A stretch of DNA of 64,000 nt from Ehretia macrophylla (Eukaryota; Streptophyta; Magnoliopsida; Boraginales; Ehretiaceae), in NCBI GenBank assembly GCA_037974665.1, contig CM075783.1, positions 40,127,712 through 40,191,711 of the forward strand, given 5' to 3'. The number at the start of each line of letters is the position of its first letter. Position 1 is the first letter of the stretch. The notes under the pieces are model-generated. The model searched no databases and was not told the origin of the DNA. It worked only from the letters and a program-made list of their open reading frames with translations. A program made the translations under genes and the position numbers. Positions 13,146 through 23,691 of this stretch are shown here, one piece after another.

Positions 13146-15754
13146 TGTAATACCCCGATCCCTCTCGAGGTCGGGAGTTCTATCAATCAATCTAATCACA
13201 ACCCAAATCCAAACCCGGACAAAATTTTTAGGGAAAGACGGACGGAGTCTCCCCTGTTTCCATGCAAAATGCAAAACCTGCAATAGCATATAAGTGGACC
13301 AACACCGTGTCCAATCATTCAACCACCTCAAGGCCATCCGAGCCTCGGTTCTCAACAATTAAACACAACAAATATACATATTTCCAAGTACCCAAACTAT
13401 TCTAACTCTTTTCCTTTAGACAATTACAAACATTCATTAAAGTTAAGCTATACTAACTAGATACATAAACCAGCTTATCATTCTACCTCAATTACCTAGT
13501 TAAATTTAAATTACATTCTTTTAATATTAAATACATATAATACATGAAAGTATACATCTTTACAACTTCGACAACTCAAGCCATATAGGCACGCAAGACA
13601 ACTCTTCAAGCACGAACTTTCATGAAATCACGAACTTTCCAGCTAACATGGCATTTCCTGAAATGTGGTGGTGAGGATTGAGTATACACAACATGTATAC
13701 TCAGTGAGGGCGAGACAGATATCGAGGTGGAGAGAAAGAAGTTCGTGCAATGCAAATAGGTATAGCTAAGCAATATAATTGACAAGCAAGCATTCAATAT
13801 AAACAATCAATACAATAAGCAATTAATGAAAGCATTAACACAACCATTCAAAGCTATACCACACTCTGAAGGCTATGGTTCACTCATACGAGCAATGTAC
13901 CATTCCACGAGCGATACATCAAACTCGAGCTTGATGTTGACAACGATGACAATAAGCGCGCAACCACCTTATAACTTCAGTTTGGAATACCCCGGAAGTA
14001 TCCATCAATTCTACGATCCAAATCTCCCTGGGAGGCAACCCAAGCGAGAATGGGAATAGGACACGGAGCTAGAGCAACCAACACTGGCAGCCCGAGACGA
14101 CCCAGAGAGGCCCATCACTCACGCGCCCGACACTATGCAATGCAAGATACGATACAAGGCGATAAACGAGCGATAAACAAGATATCAAACATTTACAATC
14201 TATAAAGTAACAAGAACAACACTAACAAGCATTATCAACAATTGACATACAAATTCAATCATAATCAACTTTAACAAGCATAACAAGCAATATTAAGCAT
14301 TCTATAGGCATTATACTATGAAAACACACAAAATCACAAAATGACCCCAACTTTTAAAACGCTACTACTTTCAAACGAGCCACGAGTTTTGGAAACCGAC
14401 TTCACCAATCCTCCTAGGTCACTATAAGGCACGTCTAAAGACCCCGAAACCCTACTTAACCCTAGAATTCACGCAAAGCCCCGATTTCCCCCTTTGCTCA
14501 TTTGAACTACTGCTACTCTAACCAAACACCCAACCAACTCCATAACCACACCAAAAGTGCTTCCATGGCCTCCCGAGACAATGCCTTTACGCAAAACGAT
14601 AAAATTCCAAACTTGACCTAAACGACCCCAACTTTCACTAAGCCATTTTTCTCCATTTTTTCATTACACAATCCAATTAAACCACACATTTAGGCATTCT
14701 ATCATATCTAGCACATTCTTACATCAACAGAACGCATAACGGAGCAACTTCATTGAAACGGGGGTTTACTATTCATAATTTACTATTCAATTAACAATTT
14801 ATATTTCAATTTCGATATTCAACCGCATAAAATGTTGAAAAGCTATAAATACATGTTCTACGATTGCTAGGGAATATTCTTTAAGCCTCAGAACGATCAA
14901 AATAACATTCTACAGATAAAACTCAAAAATTAAAGTTAATACATAAAACATTCGAATGCGCAAATAAACATGAAACCCTCACCTAAGACGCTCCTAGACG
15001 CTAGGAAAACCACGCTGGATGCCTTGGAAACCACCCCGCACAAGCTCTCGCGAAGAAATTGAAGTTTGAAGTTGAAATGTTTTTTTTTCTTTTTCCTCCA
15101 TGGTTTCGGCCATGGCTTCTTTTTTTTTTTTCTGATTTTTTGCTTCTTTGTTCTCTTATTTCATGCTTAAATTAAAAAAATGACAATGGTCAAGTGGTCA
15201 AGGCTTGGTCAACCCACTTAAAAATTGGTCAAATAAGCTCATTTTATGCATTTTTAAAGTTAAAACAACTAACATAAATCCATTCCAGTTAATAACAATT
15301 AAACTACTAAAATTAAAACACCAAACACTAGTTTTCACTATTTGCTAAGGACTATAAATCATTTCCTAACTATTGCTCTCGAAATGCAATGTACTTTGCG
15401 ACAATAAAAGAATAACAATTAAATCTCAAAGAATTCAAGAAAATATAATTTTTGAAAAGTAACATAGTTGAAAATTTACTTCGGCTCGGAGTTACTTTTC
15501 ATTTAATGGAAAACTGAGCATTAAGGTGCAAGAAAAATAAAACCGATTAACATAAATATGAAAGTAGTTGTTATTCCGTTAAAATAATTAACTCAAGTAT
15601 TATTTTAATTACTTCTAAAAGAAATATGAAAATAAAGCTACAAATAAATGTTTAACTTAAAAATAAACACAAAATTCAATGCTAACATTTAAGATGTCAC
15701 TTAATTAAATCCAATTAAATGCCATTAAATGCATGCCGGGTTCGGGTTATCACA

Positions 15755-17281
15755 TCCTTCCCCTCTTAAAACAATTGCGTCTTCGCAATTCTTCTTCCAA
15801 TAGAACTCTGCATCCACTGAAATCCAACTCTGACTAATCTTCATCGACTGCTGAGCAAGTATATTAATCAAGATAACCAATAGGGAAGTTTAAGAAGAAA
15901 TTCCAAGTAGTAATGCCGAATAAAGGCTCAAATGTAGATACCACACAAGAATCCTGTTGGCACGAATACCGAAGAAGAATAAAATTCTAACCAAAAGCGC
16001 CGAGATAATACCAATAAAGACTAAAGCAAAGATATTGTAGATAAAATCACATCACATATTAATGATAAGAAGAATACCGAATGAATACCTCATACACGAA
16101 TCTCTAGTAGAAGTTCAACTATTACTGCCTGAGAATTCCCAAGCAAGAAGACAAATAAAGGCTCAAACAAAGGTTCCATCCAAAGGTCCAAAGAAGTACC
16201 CCGCTGGTCATGAATTTCAAAGAAGAATTCGCTGTTAAGAGTGCTGAAGAAAATACTAAGAAACCCAATCAAATATACTTCAGAAGTTCCAAAGAAGCCT
16301 TCCAAATAATAACCCCATAGGACAACCAATTAGATTCCGAGTATCGCTATCAAATGCTGAGAAGAATGTCCAAGGAAAATAGCAGAGAAAATATAATGTG
16401 CCCAATAAGATAATCAAGTTGAATAACAAATATAGTTTTTCCCAGATAAACGAAAACCCTAAGGAAAATACCGAGCTGGTGCACAATGTACAAAACCAAA
16501 CTCTAAGGCCTTTTCACTGTTTGCCAGGTGAGAACTTCGTACAAACTTGCCAATAAGGAAACCCAGTAAGAAAATACCAAAAGAATGTTCCCAAGAGCCG
16601 TCATATAGAAGTCCCAAGGAGTGTTATCCTTTTATGATTGCCAACCACAAATGGAAGCCTTAAAAGAATGCTAGTAACAGTGCTTCAAGGACAAATACCA
16701 ACTCCCAAATAAAGGCTAATTAAATGCCATTCATTTCCTGCCAATCCATACACCTTGAAAGGCCAGCTGTGAACCACTTCTTCAGGGGAAAAAGAGGACT
16801 TACCTACCATCTCCACGGGACATGTATGAATGCCAAGATATCACATTTATACACATGCCTTAAACTACTGTGCAAGCAAGTTTACAAAAGAGTTTATTCA
16901 GCAAAGTCACTCAAGCATGACAATCAAGTCAAGCACAACATAATCAATTCAAATTACGGCATAGCCAATTCAAGACATTCTATACACACATTACAAGCAA
17001 TACTTCAAGCAAATAAAAATTCACGAGGTCGATTCGATTCACGATGCCAATTCAATAGGTCAATTCAATGCACAACTAGACACTTCACTTCACTTAGCAT
17101 GCAATTAACACATAACACATAACTATATCACATAGGTGCGTACATTCAAGTCAAGACACACAATCTCACATACAAGCATACACTTTCAAGACACACTTAA
17201 CAAGCACACATTCAAGGATCACTACCCACCAGACTGAGGACCCTGTCCTGGCTTATGAGCTAAACAAGCTCTGATACCACC
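15755..17281 (-). other. Interior of element B, noncoding
   Basis: Holds the polypurine tract, the primer-binding site and imperfect internal repeats (for example ATAAAGGCTCAAATG near 15923 and ATAAAGGCTCAAACA near 16155). The 132-codon open frame at 16724-17122 runs antisense to the element and is not kept in the sister copy E, so I do not treat it as a gene. Confidence 0.75.
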
Positions 17282-19888
17282 TGTAATACCCCGATCCCTC
17301 TCGAGACCGGGAGTTCTATCAATCAATCTAATCACAACCCAAATCCAAACCCGGGCAAAATTTTTAGGGAAAGATGGACGGAGTCTCCCCTGTTTCCAGA
17401 CAAAATGCAAAACCTGCAATAGCATATAAGTGGACCAGCACCGTGTCCAATCATTCAACCACCTCAAGGCCATCCGAGCCTCAGTTCTCAACAATTAAAC
17501 ACAGCAAATATACATATTTCCAAGTACCCAAACTATTCTAACTCTTTTCCTTTAGACAATTACAAACATTCATTAAAGTTAAGCTATACTAACTAGATAC
17601 ATAAACCAGCTTATCATTCTACCTCAATTACCTAGTTAAATTTAAATTACATTCTTTTAATATTAAATACATATAATACATGAAAGCATACATCTTTACA
17701 ACTTCGACAACTCAAGCCACATAGGCACGCAAGACAACTCTTCAAGCACGAACTTTCATGAAATCACAAACTTTCCAGCTAACATGGCATTTCCTGAAAT
17801 GTGGTGGTGAGGAGTGAGTATACACAACACGTATACTCAGTGAGGGCGAGACAGATATCGAGGTGGAGAGAAAGAAGTTCGTGCAATGCAAATAGGTATA
17901 GCTAAGCAATATAATTGACAAGCAAGCATTCAATATAAACAATCAATACAATAAGCAATTAATGAAAGCATTAACACAACCATTCAAAGCTATACCACAC
18001 TCTGAAGGCTATGGTTCACTCATACGAGCAATGTACCATTCCACGAGCGATACATCAACCTCAAGCTTGATGTTGACAACGATGACAATAAGCGCGCAAC
18101 CACCTTATAACTTCAGTTTGGAATACCCCGGAAGTATCCATCAATTCTACGACCCAAATCTCCCTGGGAGGCAACCCAAGCAAGAATGGGAATAGGACAC
18201 GGAGCTAGAGCAACCAACACTGGCCGCCCGAGACTACCCATAGAGGACCATCACTCACGCGCCTGACACTATGCAATGCAAGACACGATACAAGGCGATA
18301 AACGAGCGATAAACAAGATATCAAACATTTACAATCTATAAAGTAACAAGAACAACACTAATAAGCATTATCAACAATTGACATACAAATTCAATCATAA
18401 TCAACTTTAACAAGCATAACAAGCAATATTAAGCATTCTATAGGCATTATACTATGAAAACACACAAAATCACAAAAATGACCCCAACATTCAAAACGCT
18501 ATTACTTTCAAACGAGCCACGAGTTTTGAAAACTGACTTCACCAATTCTCCTAGGTCACTATAAGGCACGTCTAAAGACCCCGAAACCCTACTTAACCCT
18601 AGAATTCACACAAAGCCTCGATTTCCCCCTTTGCTCATTTGAACTACCGCTACCCTAACCAAACACCCAACCAATGCCATAACCACACCAAAAGTGCTTC
18701 CATGGCCTCCCGAGACAATGCCTTCACGCAAAACAATAAAATGCCAAACTCGACCTAAACGACCCCAACTTTCACTAAGCCATTTTTCTCTGTTTTTCCA
18801 TTACACAATCCAATTAAACCACACATTTAGGCATTCTAGCATATCTAGCACCTTCCTACACCAACAGAACGCATAACGGAGCAACTTCATCGAAACGGGG
18901 GTTTACTATTCATAATTTACTATTCAATTAACAATTTATATTTCAATTTCGATATTCAACCACAGAAAATGTTAAAAAGCTATAAATACATGTTTTACGA
19001 TTGTTACGGAACATTCTTTAAGCCTCAGAACGATCAAAATAACATTTTACGGATAAAACCCAAAAATTAAAGTTAATACATAAAACATTCAAATGCGCAA
19101 ATAAACATGAAACCCTCACCTAAGACGCTCCTAGACGCTAGGAAAACCACGCTGGATGCCTCAGAAACCACCCCGCACAAGCTCTCGCGAAGAAATTGAA
19201 GTTTGAAGTTGAAATGTTTTTTTTTTCTTTTTCCTCCATGGTTTTGGCCATGGCCTCTTTTTTTATGATTTTTTGCTTCTTTGTTCTCTTATTTCATGCT
19301 TACATTAAAAAAATGACAATGGTAAAATGGTCAAGGCTTGGTCAACCCACTTAAAAATTGGTCAAATAAGCTCATTTTATGCATTTTTAAAGCTAAAACA
19401 ACTAACATAAATCCAATTCCAGTTAATAACAATTAAACTACTAAAATTAAAACACCAAACACTAGTTTTCACTATTTGCTGAGGATTAGAAATCATTTCC
19501 TAACTATTGCTCTCGAAATGCAATGCATTTTGCGACAATAAAAGAATAACAATTAAATCTCAAAGAATTCAAGAAAATATAATTTTTGAAAAGTAACATA
19601 GTTGAAAATTTACTTCGGCTCGGAGTTACTTTTCATTTAATGGAAAACTGAGCATTAAGATGCAAGAAAAATAAAACCGATTAACATAAATATGAAAGTA
19701 GTTGTTATTCCGTTAAAATAATTAACTCAAGTATTATTTTAATTACTTCTAAAAGAAATATGAAAATAAAGCTACAAATAAATGTTTAACTTAAAAATAA
19801 ACACAAAATTCAATGCTAACATTTAAGATGTCACTTAATTAAATGCAATTAAATGCCATTAAATGCATGCCGGGTTCAGGTTATCACA
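17282..19888 (-). repeat. 5' LTR of element B (right end)
   Basis: About 2607 bp, nearly identical to 13146-15754. It contains the conserved inverted repeat GAGTATAC-7-GTATACTC at 17816-17838. Confidence 0.92.
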
Positions 19889-19973
19889 CTCGGTATCCGG
19901 GTTACAGTCGTTATACTGTCAAAATTCCGTTGCGTCCTGACTAATTTTAAGGGGGTTGAGTTGGGGCGTGACA

Positions 19974-20674
19974 CCCGGTGCCATGAAATGATTGAGAACT
20001 ATGATGGGGTCGAAATGCATTTTGTTCTTTGTATTCAAAAAGTATTGCATGACCGAATAATTCAAGGAATGGTGCACTGCAGGAAGGGTCCTTTTAAGTA
20101 GATGACTCGTCAGACCATCAGAGCGGGACTTCTTTGGGGAAAAGAACTTGAATAGTCGTCATTTTTTATCAAGAACGCTATGTCATTTACAACCCCAGCG
20201 TATTTCGGATGCTTGAAGGCCCCGCTGACCCGAAGTGATTTAGAAAGATTCTTCTTTATCGATGGTGATCGGTCATGGTATCCATACCCTTGCTTCTTTT
20301 TCGGCCAAATCCTGATTTTGTTTTGCTTCTCCCGCTCATCGGCCCTAATCGACTCAACTCTTTTCCCTGTCCCCTGGCCTCTCACTTCCTTTCGTTTTTC
20401 TTCTATACCGTCCCTTGAAAGAAGATACCCGATTGGGCCAACTTTCCCAAATGCCCACCACCGACCCTTCTCCTTTTCGGGTCTAGATTTTTTGCCTCGT
20501 TTCAGTCTTCATGGTCGACGGGGAAAAAAGAAATGAATGAAAGTTATTTTAGGAAAATGTAGAATAATACACCTATTGAGACGAAAGCCAAAGGTAAGTC
20601 TCGTAGGTGGACGTATCGAACCGAAATACGATCTAAGATTGACATCTTGATACACTGATTTACCATAATAATAA
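19974..20674 (-). pseudogene. rps3: Mitochondrial rps3 exon 2, 5' half
   Basis: N-terminal and central part of mitochondrial S3. Exon 2 begins at 20674, where a T completes the GA| split codon, giving (D)[19 protein letters not shown] followed by [21 protein letters not shown] and [10 protein letters not shown]. After a frame change come [20 protein letters not shown], the conserved [20 protein letters not shown] and [20 protein letters not shown], and finally [10 protein letters not shown]-like residues up to NHFMAPG at the insertion edge. At least two frameshifts are seen. The 118-codon plus-strand frame at 20180-20536 is only the complement of this exon. Confidence 0.93.
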
Positions 20675-22421
20675 ATTGAGTCAATGGTGACTCCGCCATG
20701 GGAAGATCCACTTCCTTCTTGCTTGATAGGAGGGGGGTTTCCATTCACCAATGTAGACTAAAAGTGCTCTCTGAACCGTGCTGGATAGTCACCCATCACA
20801 CGACTCTCAAACCTAACCTATGGTGGATCCCGGAAGACAAAGTCAAAGCACTTGATCCTTTGCCCCATACTTTGAGATGTTCATCCCCGCCGATCAAGGT
20901 ATTTTTATCTTGTGATAGGCATAGCTTTAAGCCGCTATCGTTCGGTTCGGATAAGTCAAATACCTTCTGCCAGTTCGCTCAAGTGGTCTTTCCTTATCCT
21001 CCCTCACGTTCAGAGTTGTTCTGGTTTGAGATGAGAAAGGAGCACCGGCCGAGTGCCATGAATGAATAAGAAATTGATAGCAGAGGGAATCTATGATTCT
21101 TATTCGACATAGTTCTAGCTAGCAATATGTCGATTACACACCGGAGGTTGGTAAGAATTGAGGGACAATGCCCCCTAACCTAAGTGGGCTACCAGCGAAG
21201 CAACATGTACTTGATCGAGCGGGGGGTGGTTTGGTTTCGTGCAAGGCCCTCGCAGCAGGAAGAGGCAGTTGTCATTTGAAAGGAGAGGCGCTTTGTATAG
21301 GGCTCCAAACCTGCCCACCCTGATGAAAAAGCCCTTTTCTATTCTATCTTATTAGTAAAGCCTAAACGTCCTTATTGAAAACTAAAGCGCTAACGAGCAG
21401 ATGTGCATTAGCGCAACGGCTTTCACGTAGCTCAAGTCCTTGTTGTCTTTACTAAGATTCTAATCTAAATAGTTGGCCCTTCTTTCTCAAAGTCAACTTT
21501 CTCCCTTCTTGCTTTAGAAAGATTGTAGCTAGCGCGATAATCGAAAGTCTTCTTTGGTTTTATGAATCTACAACTCTCTTTACTGAGTGAGACTCCATCC
21601 ATATCCCTACTAGTAGTTATTCTGTATTTTCCATTATATCATTTGTTTGACAGCTTAAACTAGGCTCCACTTTAGATAGGTTTTTGGTCTTAATCAAGAT
21701 AGGTCAAGGGCACGTCGGAACGGTCGGTAGCTGCTTAGTCTCATTCGAGAGTCTAATCTCCTTGTACTGCTTTTTTTAAAAAAGAAAATAAAGAAGTCGA
21801 TTTAGGCTCTTTCCTTTCCACTTCATAGTTGCGCTAACAGGTACTATGAGCCCTCTGTCCCACGCATCTAACCAGGTTGCGTGGTTCACCGGTTCTACCG
21901 AAAACTCTCATTTGTTGAAGCGGATCATAGTACGCTTTGGCACCGAGCGAGAAACGTCTCTTCTTTCGTTTCAATTTTTTCACTGATCTAAAACTTAGCA
22001 CTTCTTTTCTTATTGATTCCAGGGATGGAGACATTCTTGAATGAAGTCTATCCGAACCGAATTAGCACTTCTTAGATCAGGCTAGGCCTCTCCAGTTGAG
22101 CTAGGTGCCGGGGCCCTGGATGCGCTAGCGATTGGCGTATAGAGGAGTGGTTTCCAGGATTTCTCGGCCTAATATCCTGCACCTCGTGTTCATGATATCT
22201 ACATTCAACTGTGCCCCGGAGACACGGTCGAAGAACGCCTGCCCAGTGTGCTTCTTTCATGACATGCTCTAGTCCTGGGTATCTTCCAGTGGTCTTCTAG
22301 CCTTAGAAGAAGTCGTGTCCGCCCCAGACATCTGCAACGTCCTTTCACGCCTTTTTCTATTTAAAATATGGGACAAACTGAAGGAAAAGACTAACCCATT
22401 CGGTGACTTTTGCGGTCGCCC
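20675..22421 (-). other. rps3 group II intron
   Basis: About 1.75 kb between rps3 exons 1 and 2, at the canonical angiosperm position after nucleotide 74 of the coding sequence. A domain V-like hairpin is readable on the minus strand at about 20764-20808 (GAGAGTCGTGTGATGGGTGA, then CAGCACGGTTCAGAGAGCAC). No maturase frame is present, as is usual for this intron. Its retention shows that the sequence came from DNA and not from spliced mRNA. Short frames inside it (21834-22034, 22072-22260) look spurious. Confidence 0.88.
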
Positions 22422-22495
22422 TCACTGAACCAACTTGAATCTGAACTTCGATTCAGATCAAGTCTTACCGAAATCGAATTTCCTTTCCGTGTCAT
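22422..22495 (-). pseudogene. rps3: Mitochondrial rps3 exon 1
   Basis: Exactly 74 nt on the minus strand from an ATG at 22495-22493, coding [20 protein letters not shown] then SWFS plus the first two bases (GA) of a split aspartate codon. This matches the family's [20 protein letters not shown] with few substitutions, and the exon length equals the usual angiosperm exon 1. Its start lies 13 nt past the TGA of the rps19 remnant, the spacing expected for rps19-rps3. This exon is itself unbroken, but exon 2 is not. Confidence 0.95.
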
Positions 22496-22508
22496 ATGCG
22501 CTTAGACT

Positions 22509-23145
22509 TCACTTTTTCCCCCTTTTTCTTCCCAGTCTAATATTTGTTCTCGAAGGTCTAGCTCCTTTCGTGCACCCCTCACCTCTTCCATGAGGATGAT
22601 CCACTGGATTCATTGGAATACCATGAACAACAGGACGTCTGCCCGCTTCCCACCGGCTTTGTCTAGCTTTTCTAAGCTTACGTACAGCATGGTTGGGATT
22701 GAAAACTATACCAATAGTTGTTCGGCATCAGGAATCAATGACTTTTTCAACACCCAAAGTTAGCCGCACAAGCCTAAGAGAGAGTGTAGGGGGTGCTGGT
22801 TTCTTCATTATTTTAGCAATAGTTCTTGCGGCTCGAGCCAGCTTTGCGCCTTGACCTAGAATTCAATATCATGTACCCATGTTCCTATACGTATATCAGC
22901 TAATGGTATGCAATTTCCTATTTAAAAATATAGATCAAGTATCTCGTATCTATAATTAGGGGGGCGTGGCCAAGAAGCAGTCAACTGACTGCCCCTTTCT
23001 ACTCGGCTTTTCTTCGCTGTGTAAACAAGGTCTTAGTATGTATGGGCATTCTGGGCAGGTCGCAATAAGTCGCGAGTCGAAGTTTAGACCAATCGTAATT
23101 CATCACCATCTTGCCCGCTTCCAATTGATGACTAACTATTATATA
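22509..23145 (-). pseudogene. rpl2: Chimera of rpl2 exon 2 and the rps19 C-terminus
   Basis: Minus strand. Exon 2 of mitochondrial rpl2 (uL2) opens with YIIVSHQLEAGKMVMNYDWS at 23145, passes through a region with frame breaks, then [58 protein letters not shown] and the uL2 signature [18 protein letters not shown]. Instead of the normal rpl2 end (VSPWGKPTKAGFRAVVG) the frame runs on as [13 protein letters not shown] and TGA at 22509-22511, which is the C-terminus of rps19 (RTNIGPGRKKGKK). The switch is near 22550-22559, around a shared RPS-like stretch. The stop inside IDS*C reads as CGA to TGA. So a deletion joined rpl2 to rps19, in frame, removing the rpl2 tail and most of rps19. Confidence 0.87.
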
Positions 23146-23600
23146 AGTGTTGACCTAAGCCCCTGTACTGGGGCTCGGCTCTCGAACCGTACGTGAGCTG
23201 CCACGTATGGCTCTTCCTAAGAACTTCAAGCCTACTCTCTCTAAATAGAAAGAAATTCATATACAAGACAAAAAACACATTTTCAAAAAGCCTTCGCCCT
23301 CCTATTCAACGAGGCTATTAGAGAAAGAGCTTCATTCCTTGACTTATTTGCTCAGTCAAGCTTCCTTGTTCCTTAGTGTATTCTCGGTCCATAGTTTAAG
23401 ACTCCGTTACATATAGCCTAATCTATATCCACAGCTGACCTGACTTTATACCGACGCCTTTCCCTTTGTATACGGCTAAGTGACTTCGTAACCTTAACGT
23501 ACTTTCTTTCTCACTATAACATAGGCCTTCGTCAGGCTTTCGTCCCTTCGCCAATAGACGAAGGCTTGGCTTCGCTATCGCTCAAGACTTGGTATAGAGC

Positions 23601-23658
23601 GATATAGTGGTCGGCCTTTCGAATGCCTATGATATAGTGGTCGGCCTTTCGAATGCCT
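23601..23658. repeat. Two tandem copies of a 30-bp unit
   Basis: GATATAGTGGTCGGCCTTTC plus GAATGCCTAT occurs at 23601-23630 and again (28 bp) at 23631-23658. The phrase TAGTGGTCGGCCTT also occurs in rpl2 exon 1 (minus strand, coding YVVVGLP near 25500) and near 24430, so this is a short duplicated segment of the gene spread within its own intron. Confidence 0.88.
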
Positions 23659-23691
23659 CGTAAAAGGACTTTTCTGAAAAGTCCTTTTACG
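23659..23691. repeat. Perfect 16-bp stem hairpin with 1-nt loop
   Basis: CGTAAAAGGACTTTTC, one T, then its exact reverse complement. It follows the 30-bp repeat directly and lies inside the rpl2 intron. Perfect palindromes of this size are typical of mobile short repeats in some plant mitochondria, or of template-switch events. Confidence 0.93.

Larger units (their letters stand above)
13146..19888 (-). mobile_element. Element B: non-autonomous LTR retrotransposon nested in element A
   Basis: Complete fossil element, 6743 bp, in minus orientation, with perfect target duplication CTCGG. Left LTR (the 3' LTR in its own sense) 13146-15754; right LTR (5') 17282-19888; interior 15755-17281. On the minus strand the primer-binding site TGGTATCAGAGC lies at 17268-17279, next to the right LTR, and a polypurine tract (TTTTAAGAGGGGAAGGA) at 15755-15771 abuts the left LTR. 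LTR ends are TGTGATAACCC and GGGGTATTACA on that strand. The two LTRs differ by only a few percent by eye, so insertion is fairly recent. The 1.5-kb interior has no gag or pol, so transposition must have used enzymes from a partner. It looks structurally whole. Same family as element E. Confidence 0.93.
5661..19973 (+). mobile_element. Element A: LTR retrotransposon inserted in rps3, carrying nested element B
   Basis: Fossil LTR element in plus orientation with a perfect 5-bp target duplication CCCGG (5656-5660 and 19974-19978). Parts: 5' LTR 5661-7868, primer-binding site from 7874 (TGGTATCAGAG, like the end of initiator Met-tRNA), interior 7869-10661, polypurine tract ending at about 10661 (TTTTAAGGGGGGGGAGA), and 3' LTR 10662-13145 plus 19894-19973, split by B. 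The two LTRs differ in length by about 0.37 kb and by several percent in sequence by eye. The terminus and polypurine context (GACGCAATTGTTTTAAG) resemble plant Ty3/gypsy elements of the chromovirus type; that family assignment is inference. The 2.8-kb interior shows no gag or pol, so it looks non-autonomous or heavily decayed. Removing it restores the rps3 reading order. Confidence 0.88.

Noticed and set aside
13826-14059. Recurring 66-113 codon frames in the LTRs (also 17742-18195, 57677-58018, 61728-61928)
   Set aside because: They recur only because the LTRs are repeats; frames differ in length and register between copies and match no protein family.
16724-17122. 132-codon open frame in element B interior
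   Set aside because: Antisense to the element and not preserved in element E, where the same region has insertions and other changes.
20180-20536. 118-codon plus-strand open frame
   Set aside because: Complement of rps3 exon 2; the minus strand has clear S3 similarity.
22961-23000. tRNA-like start GGGGGGCGTGGCCAAGAAGC
   Set aside because: It lies within rpl2 exon 2 in reverse orientation, coding a diverged SWPRPP region; no cloverleaf follows.
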